12,070 bases of DNA from Euperipatoides rowelli (lineage: Eukaryota; Onychophora; Udeonychophora; Euonychophora; Peripatopsidae), in the NCBI GenBank assembly GCA_003024985.2, contig PXIH01S0016205.1; one strand, 5' to 3'. Positions 8,015 through 12,070 of this stretch are shown here, piece by piece. Every line of letters starts with the position of its first letter. The stretch's first letter is position 1. A program made the position numbers and the translations under genes. The notes below the pieces were generated by a model. It was not told the DNA's origin and made no database searches. It was given only the letters and a program-made list of their open reading frames with translations.

Positions 8015-8275
8015 AAACCTGTAAATCGTTTAGCGTATTGGCAGCTGGTGCAACACATGTACCAGTCTTTCTGAAGGCAATGGTCTTCAGAATGCCTCGT
8101 TCGCCTCCAGAAGCGTCCGAACTGGGCCTGTGCTCAACCAAATTTAAAGGTGGGAAGACTAGTGTTATTAAGAGAGAAGGACCTTCCACCACTGAAATGG
8201 AGCCTAGCCAGGATCCTAAAGGTACATCCTGGAAATGATTTGGTGCTTGTGGGAACATAAAAACTGCTAGTCTTT
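8015..8275 (+). pseudogene. BEL/Pao C-terminal DUF5641-like domain, broken
   Basis: A C-terminal segment usually found after BEL/Pao integrases. It reads NRLAYWQLVQHMYQSF, then a stop TGA at 8072-8074 where the family has Trp, then RQW. After a frame change come RLQKRPNWA, VGRLVLLREKDLPPLKWSL and ARILKVHPGNDLVLV. The expected RPV..K end motif is not seen. Its function in the family is not established; a DNA- or chromatin-binding role for the integrase tail is only a guess. Confidence 0.75.
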
Positions 8276-8394
8276 AAAAGGGCAATCACTAATGTGTCTC
8301 CCTTGCCTTTTGAGGAGTGATTGAGCTCTGAACATTTAAGAATAATACTTTGTCTCCATCTCCAAACTGTCCGAATGCTTTGATTGTACCAATC
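8276..8394 (+). other. 3' untranslated stretch of the BEL/Pao element
   Basis: Between the last recognisable coding remnant and the polypurine tract. Nothing distinctive is seen beyond moderate AT content and TTGATTGTACCAATCAA (8380-8396), a short inverted repeat around TGTAC. Confidence 0.5.
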
Positions 8395-8407
8395 AAGGCG
8401 GACGGAA
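8395..8407 (+). other. Polypurine tract of the BEL/Pao element
   Basis: AAGGCGGACGGAA lies immediately before TGTT at 8408, the expected start of the 3' LTR. BEL/Pao tracts commonly look like GGCGGGGGAA followed by TGTT. Two C residues interrupt the purine run here, presumably through decay. Confidence 0.65.
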
Positions 8408-8603
8408 TGTTCTACTGCAGCAATTTACTGCGCGATTAGTGTAAAAAAAAACCCGAAATATGTAATAAAAGATGGCGACCCATCAAATATGAGTTTTTCA
8501 TGGTTGTAAGTATCTAGTAGTTGTTTGAACTTATTTAACACAAAATGTTTTCCTTATCATTTAGTTAAGCATATGTGTAATGCAATTAGTTTGAAACAAA
8601 ACA
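8408..8603 (+). repeat. 3' LTR of the BEL/Pao element
   Basis: 196 bp from TGTT to the terminal ACA. The last 104 bp match the 5' copy at 2286-2392. The first 92 bp (with a run of nine A and AGATGGCGACC) have no clear counterpart upstream. TG...CA termini and the exact loss of homology at 8603/8604 set the right end. No TATA box stands out. Confidence 0.8.
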
Positions 8604-8604
8604 G

Positions 8605-9350
8605 GAGGGAATAAATTCAGAGAAGAGTAAGTGCAGAAAGGGATTAAGACAGGGATGTCCATTGTCAGCTATATTGTTTCTATTATATACATTGATGAAT
8701 TAGATCATAGGGGTCTAATGGAATCAAATAGGGGAATGTATCTGAGGGGTAAAGGGAAGACTACCAGGATTGCTGTTTGCAGATGATATAGTTCTGTTTG
8801 CGGAAGATATACAGGTGTTATTGGAGATTTGCAATGAGATAGGTAAGAAATTGAAAATGGAGTTTAATATAGATAAATTCAAAATAGTATGGATAAATAA
8901 GATGGACGAAGGGGGTATGGAAATTAGGAGAGAAAAATATGGAAGAGACAAATCAATATGAATATTTGGGGATAGGGATAAGCACGGCAAAGGATTATTT
9001 AAAGAAATGGGTGGAAATAAAGGTATTATTAAAAGAGTAGCGTGTATGAGTTTCAGCAGATGAGGTTAACTAGAACTTTGTGGAAGAGTATTGCGGTCCC
9101 TGGGGTCATGCATGGAAACAATGTATTGGTTATATCAGGTAAGGTAAGGAAGGAAATTGAGAAGTTACAAAGGGAAATGGGTAGATATGTTTTAGGAGGA
9201 AATCTTTATACGGCAGTGGAGGCTATTCAGGGTGATATGGGATGGAGCACATTTGAGAATAAGGAGAGGAGTGTTAAGTTGAAAAGATATGGAAGAATGC
9301 AGTTAATGGGAGTGTGTATAAATGGGTGTTTAGAGATGGTTATATGAGAG
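8605..9350 (+). pseudogene. LINE reverse transcriptase, C-terminal part, frameshifted
   Basis: The RT would prime on nicked target DNA and copy the LINE RNA. The first frame reads CRKGLRQGCPLSAILFLLY (8632-8688), the conserved non-LTR RT motif. A one-base shift gives YIDELDHRGLME. After another shift comes LLFADDIVLFAEDI, whose FADD (8776-8787) is the catalytic box, and KLKMEFNIDKFKIVW. A shift near 8950 leads to YEYLGIGIS, the thumb YLG motif. The frame 9042-9347 continues with LTRTLWKSIAVPGVMHGN, IEKLQREMGRYVLGG and VEAIQGDMGWSTFENKERS, the linker typical of invertebrate LINE RTs. Four or more frame changes make it non-functional. Length before the catalytic box is much shorter than in a full RT, so the 5' part is missing. 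Confidence 0.88.
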
Positions 9351-9778
9351 CAACAAAATCGAAATGGTTGAAAAGGGTTGTGAAAATCGCTAAATCAATA
9401 GATGGGAATTGTTTAAGTTATTATTTGGGACTATTGGAAGGTGAAATGAAACGGGTGACAGAATGAATGGATTACAAAAAATGGGGGAAGCACATAAGTG
9501 AATTGGTTAAAAATGATGGGGAGAAGAGATGGAATGCTGAAGAAGGAATCACTGGAGGTTTATAGATTTAAAAGGGGTATTAAAGAGGAAGGAAAGTTAT
9601 ATGGAAACGATAGGGGAAGTATGTTGCTATTTCAGGCTAGGGCATGTAGTTTAGGTACTAGAGTTAGGAAAAATAAATTTGGGGGAGGGGACATTGTAAT
9701 TTATGTGGTAAAAAGGAGGAAGATGTGTCATGTGATATACATATATGCAGTGAAGGCATCTGCTATATTTTGTATAGT
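9350..9778 (+). pseudogene. LINE C-terminal region with Cys-rich tail, frameshifted
   Basis: Continuation of the LINE open frame. Segments readable in shifting frames are WVFRDGYMRATKSKWLKRV, KKWGKHISELVKNDGEKRW and, in the frame 9498-9782, LYGNDRGSMLLFQARACSLG followed by TRVRKNKF. In the adjacent frame CNLCGKKEEDV (Cys codons at 9695 and 9704) followed by H and C codons forms a CX2C...H...C pattern, the zinc-ribbon-like tail seen at the end of many LINE proteins. Its precise role is thought to be nucleic-acid binding. Several stops interrupt it. Confidence 0.75.
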
Positions 9779-9790
9779 TTAAATAAATAT

Positions 9791-9927
9791 AGGATCTCGC
9801 GAGACTAGCTGTGTGCAGACGACGTGGTGACGAAGACAATTAGGAAGGACCAAGTAAGATATAGGAGACGATCATCTGTGAGTAAGGTTTTTTTAAAAAA
9901 AGTTTTTTTTTATTAAAAAAAAGCATT
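9791..9927 (+). other. Gypsy leader region, possible primer-binding site
   Basis: Non-coding sequence ahead of the Gypsy gag. It includes CTCGCGAG and TGGTGAC at 9825-9831, which could be a decayed primer-binding site since these start with TGG. T and A homopolymers (about 9888-9921) lie just before the gag ATG. No LTR pair can be shown because no second copy is in the window. Confidence 0.4.
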
Positions 9928-10763
9928 ATGGCGACTGATAGCGCACAAGTTGTCGGCAGCGCACAAGTTGTCGGCAGCGCACAAGTTTTAGGCATCAACA
10001 ATCAGGCAATAATTGGAATGTTAGGACCATTTGAATCTGAACAAGAAACATGGTCATCGTATATTGATAGGTTTGAACTCAGACTGTAATAACATAGATG
10101 ATGGAAAAAAAGCTTGTACCTTATTGACTATAATGGGATTAAAAACGTATAGTCTAGTAAAATAATTTATGTACACCATTAAAACCAGCACAGAAAACAT
10201 ATGGTGAAATAGTTAAATTAATGGGAGAACATTTGCACCCTACACCTTCTTTTATTGCTGAAAGATATAAATTTAGTATGAGAAATCAAATGGATAATGA
10301 GTCGATTGCACAATATTTGCAACATTTGAAACATTTATCAACGTTTTGTCAATTTTGAGCGAATCTCAATGATTATTTGCGCGATCGTTTAGTAAGTGGT
10401 ATCGCTAATGAAAGAATTAAACAAAAGTTACTTGGAGAAGGGGTACAGCTGACATTAGAAAGAGCAGTGCAGCTTTCTACTACGGAGGAATCAATGGATA
10501 AGGATGTAACGTCATTAGCATGGAATCGTGATGGACGTGTGCAACAAATAAAAGTTGAAAATAAATTTGAAAAAAAAAAAAGGATTATAGCAAAAAAAGA
10601 GTGGAAATTAATAATAAAAACAAATGGAGCCGTCCAAACAGAGAAGGATAAGTATGTAATTGTTGTCGTACAGGTCATTTGTGGAAACAGTGCCGAAATA
10701 GGAGTATAAATGTTGAGCGTGTGGACGTAAAGGACATTTAATAAAAAAATGTAAAAATAATAA
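9928..10763 (+). pseudogene. gag: Gypsy Gag with two zinc knuckles, broken
   Basis: Gag would form the particle and bind RNA. From the ATG at 9928 it reads MATD followed by three SAQV(V/L)G repeats, then MLGPFESEQETWSSYIDRFE, the usual Gypsy Gag opening. The frame breaks at about 10080. Further frames give KKACTLLTIMGLKTYSLVK, YGEIVKLMGEHLHPTPSFI and AERYKFSMRNQMDNESIAQY, a strongly conserved Gag core. A TGA at about 10358 interrupts before ANLNDYLRDRLVSGI and QKLLGEGVQLTLERAVQLS, read from 10361 on. The nucleocapsid end has CNCCRTGHLWKQC (10655-10693), one residue short of CX2CX4HX4C, and a second knuckle at 10711-10752 with exact CX2CX4HX4C spacing but an in-frame TGA at 10714 directly after the first Cys. 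Confidence 0.85.
9940..9993 (+). repeat. 18-bp tandem repeat, three copies, in gag N-terminus
   Basis: AGCGCACAAGTTGTCGGC at 9940 and 9958 is identical; the third copy at 9976 has two or three changes (AGCGCACAAGTTTTAGGC). Length 18 keeps the frame and gives three copies of a 6-residue unit, SAQVVG or SAQVLG. It sits in a CG-containing patch of otherwise AT-rich gag. Confidence 0.95.
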
Positions 10764-10770
10764 AGTTTTC

Positions 10771-11335
10771 GTGAGAGACAAAGCTAGAAATGATCAACAA
10801 CATTATTTAGAAAAAAATGAGGAAACCGAATTGTGTGAAGGTTTAGCAAATATGTTTAATATGCAAATGTGTGGAATAATGAATAGAGATGGAAATTATG
10901 GGGCAACCCTAATTTATGTGAAAGTAGAAATAAATGGCATGATGTTGAAAATGGAAATTGACACAGGATCACCTGTCACAGTATAGCAGAAGTATGCTAT
11001 AGAAAATTATTTAGCAAGGTAGAATTAGAAAGTATATACAGCTAAGTTCATATACTAATGACAAAATTAAAATTATTGGAAAGGAGAAAACAAGAGTGAG
11101 TTATAAGGATAAAGAAAAGATGTTAACCCTTTATGTAATAGAGAATGGTGGACCACAATTGATGGGACGTGATTGGATACAGGAGTTGCAGGTGTTACAA
11201 TTTAATTTATTGCATATGGAAACAACTAGAATCTTTGAAGAGTTCTCTGAAGTATTTTCTGATAAACTGGGTACCTACACAAAAGGTGAGATACAATTAA
11301 AATTGAAAGAATAAGTGAAACCTAAGTTTTTTTAA
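10771..11335 (+). pseudogene. Gypsy aspartic protease and RT linker, broken
   Basis: Aspartic protease that would cut Gag-Pol. The frame at 10771-10986 ends in LKMEIDTGSPVTV, where DTGS (10960-10971) is the catalytic motif, cut by TAG at 10984. The other half of the fold appears in the frame 11096-11314 as QLMGRDWIQEL (11156-11188), the GRDW motif. It is followed by FEEFSEVFSDKLGTY and GEIQLKLKE, the linker that leads to Gypsy RT, ending in TAA at 11312-11314. Continuing resemblance (VKPKFF) shows the stop is a mutation, and a T-run at about 11326-11332 holds a frameshift before RT. Confidence 0.85.
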
Positions 11336-11925
11336 ACCAAGATCTATACCATTTGCTTTGCGTGATAAGGTGGAAGTCGAGCTGGACCGTTTATTGAAAG
11401 GTATTTTAAGACCTGTAGAAAGTAGTGAATGGGGGACTCCAATTGTGCCAGTGTTAAAGAAAAATGGGCATGTACGTATTTGTGGGGACTTTAAGGTAAC
11501 GTTAAACCCCCAGTTGGAAATTGATAGATATCCAATACCAAGAATTGAGGAATTGATTAATTCATTAAATAAAGGAGAGATCTTTAGTAAAATAGATTTG
11601 AGTCATGCTTACCAGCAAGTGTTATTAAAGGAAGAGTCCAGACAATTTGTCACAATCAGCACACACAAAGGAGCTTTTGAATATACTAGGATACCGCATG
11701 GAGTAGCTTCAGCACCTGGATTCTTCCAGAGAATAATGGAACAGATGGTAATGGGTATGCCAGGAATGATAGTTTACTTGGATGATATATTGGTGACTGA
11801 AGAAAATCAACAACATATGAAGAGACTGAAGCAGGTATGTGTAAAATTGAAAGATTATGGGTTCACAGTGAGTAAAGAAAGGTGAGAACTTGTTGAAGCT
11901 GTGGAATATTTAGGTAGCGTTTCCT
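11336..11925 (+). pseudogene. pol: Gypsy reverse transcriptase, near-complete palm, 3'-truncated
   Basis: RT domain, the best kept coding piece in the window: one frame is open from about 11337 to 11882. Motifs in order are [79 protein letters not shown] (first catalytic Asp), [33 protein letters not shown] and [12 protein letters not shown] with YLDD at 11775-11786. A TGA at 11883-11885 follows SKER, probably a changed Cys codon, since VEAVEYLG continues in frame. Similarity ends after EYLG, near 11925, so thumb end, RNase H and integrase are missing. The open frame has no ATG near its start and would come from a Gag-Pol fusion. Confidence 0.92.
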
Positions 11926-12070
11926 GCAGGTTTTAAATAGGGCATGCACAAAGTTTCCCCTAAAGGGCAGGGCATCTCTGGTCTAGGGGCAGGGCACTGG
12001 TCTAGAGCAGAATCTTTTTTATCACCCCTCACCACTATACAGCCATTTTTAAGGTGTCAAATAAAATTTG
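11926..12070. repeat. Unrelated repeat or host sequence after the Gypsy break
   Basis: Sequence composition changes at about 11926. A short tandem duplication follows: GGGCAGGGCATCTCTGGTCTAG (11965-11986) and GGGCAGGGCACTGGTCTAG (11987-12005). Then AGCAGAATCTTTTTT and an AT-rich end. No coding resemblance. It may be part of another interspersed repeat running past the window edge. Confidence 0.55.

Larger units (their letters stand above)
2286..8603 (+). mobile_element. Degenerate BEL/Pao LTR retrotransposon
   Basis: A full-length but inactivated element. The boundaries come from an LTR-derived direct repeat (2286-2392 and 8500-8603), a tRNA-Tyr-like primer-binding site just inside the left repeat, and a polypurine tract before the right LTR. 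The internal order is gag, protease, RT, RNase H, integrase, DUF5641-like domain, the BEL/Pao order. RT has a YVDD box and integrase has the HHCC finger and GGLWE motif typical of the group. Total span is about 6.3 kb, of which about 0.7 kb is a tandem repeat in the leader. At least ten frameshifts or stops break the polyprotein. LTR halves differ at about 5 of 104 aligned sites plus a 3-nt gap. Confidence 0.93.
8604..9790 (+). mobile_element. 5'-truncated, decayed non-LTR retrotransposon (LINE)
   Basis: The element contains a LINE-type RT from the GLRQGC motif onward and a C-terminal Cys-rich tail. The reading frame is open right from the junction with the BEL/Pao LTR (8605), consistent with LINE coding sequence directly abutting the LTR end. 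It lacks the endonuclease and the N-terminal half of RT. The 3' end is placed near TTTAAATAAATATAG (9779-9792) because coding resemblance ends there and Gypsy leader begins; no poly-A tail is obvious. Clade is undecided (CR1/L2- or Jockey-like are possibilities). Confidence 0.85.
9791..11925 (+). mobile_element. Truncated Gypsy-type LTR retrotransposon
   Basis: Order is leader, gag with two zinc knuckles, protease, RT; RNase H, integrase and the 3' LTR are absent. RT resembles the Gypsy group ([26 protein letters not shown]). Gag resembles the gag of Mag-like members, but clade placement needs a tree. Stops and frameshifts break gag, protease and the RT ends. The element stops abruptly near 11925 in the RT thumb. 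Confidence 0.88.

Noticed and set aside
7715-8258. Open frames in alternative phases over the integrase end and DUF5641-like region
   Set aside because: The family motifs are found in other frames over these bases, so these are shadows produced by frameshift decay.
11318-11345. TTTAAAC in a T-run before Gypsy RT as a programmed frameshift site
   Set aside because: The heptamer is not in the needed phase and the required change is the other direction; an in-frame stop at 11312 already breaks the upstream frame, so an ordinary indel in a homopolymer is simpler.
8604-11925. LINE RT and Gypsy RT as parts of one novel system
   Set aside because: Each fits a known retrotransposon class, with a non-LTR FADD-type RT in one and a Gypsy YLDD-type RT in the other, and both are broken; adjacency is explained by element accumulation.
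1-12070. A host protein-coding gene or exon
   Set aside because: No open frame outside the retroelements shows a recognisable domain or convincing splice-bounded coding pattern.

Overview
This window reads as eukaryotic, non-genic DNA. It is an AT-rich, repeat-dense stretch of what is most likely an invertebrate genome. I see no host protein-coding gene, rRNA, tRNA gene or CRISPR array. The recognisable coding matter is all degraded retrotransposon: a BEL/Pao LTR element, a non-LTR (LINE) element and a Gypsy-type LTR element, all on the + strand. The mix of these three classes, the TA and CA microsatellites and the recurring words TAGGCCTA and TATACTGTATA suggest an arthropod, perhaps a decapod crustacean. 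That lineage guess is weak.

Layout: 1-2285 is AT-rich and non-coding. It holds a TA microsatellite, an 83-bp direct repeat present twice (529-611 and 1217-1299, one mismatch), a three-unit ~72-bp tandem array whose units carry inverted repeats (604-814), a CpG-rich patch starting at a TTAA (1479-1543), and a CA microsatellite with long TA-rich palindromes (2117-2188). From 2286 to 8603 lies one BEL/Pao element. It has a partial 5' LTR, a primer-binding site resembling the complement of the tRNA-Tyr 3' end, a leader occupied by 3.3 copies of a ~216-bp tandem repeat, then gag (with zinc knuckles), protease, reverse transcriptase, RNase H, integrase, a C-terminal DUF5641-like domain, a polypurine tract and a 3' LTR. 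Domain order is intact but the reading frame is broken by many frameshifts, deletions and stops.

LINE coding sequence starts within a base or two of the 3' LTR end and runs to about 9790 as the C-terminal part of a reverse transcriptase plus a Cys-rich tail. From about 9790 to 11925 a Gypsy element follows: gag with three 6-residue repeats near its N-terminus, two zinc knuckles, protease and a well-preserved RT palm ending abruptly after the EYLG motif. The last 140 bp are a different repeat containing a short GC-rich tandem duplication.

All three elements look non-autonomous and dead. The most useful observations are structural: the exact junction between the BEL/Pao LTR and the LINE, the tandem repeat in the BEL/Pao leader, repeated Trp-to-stop changes, and the unexplained repeats in the first 2.3 kb. 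I found no evidence of a new biological system.
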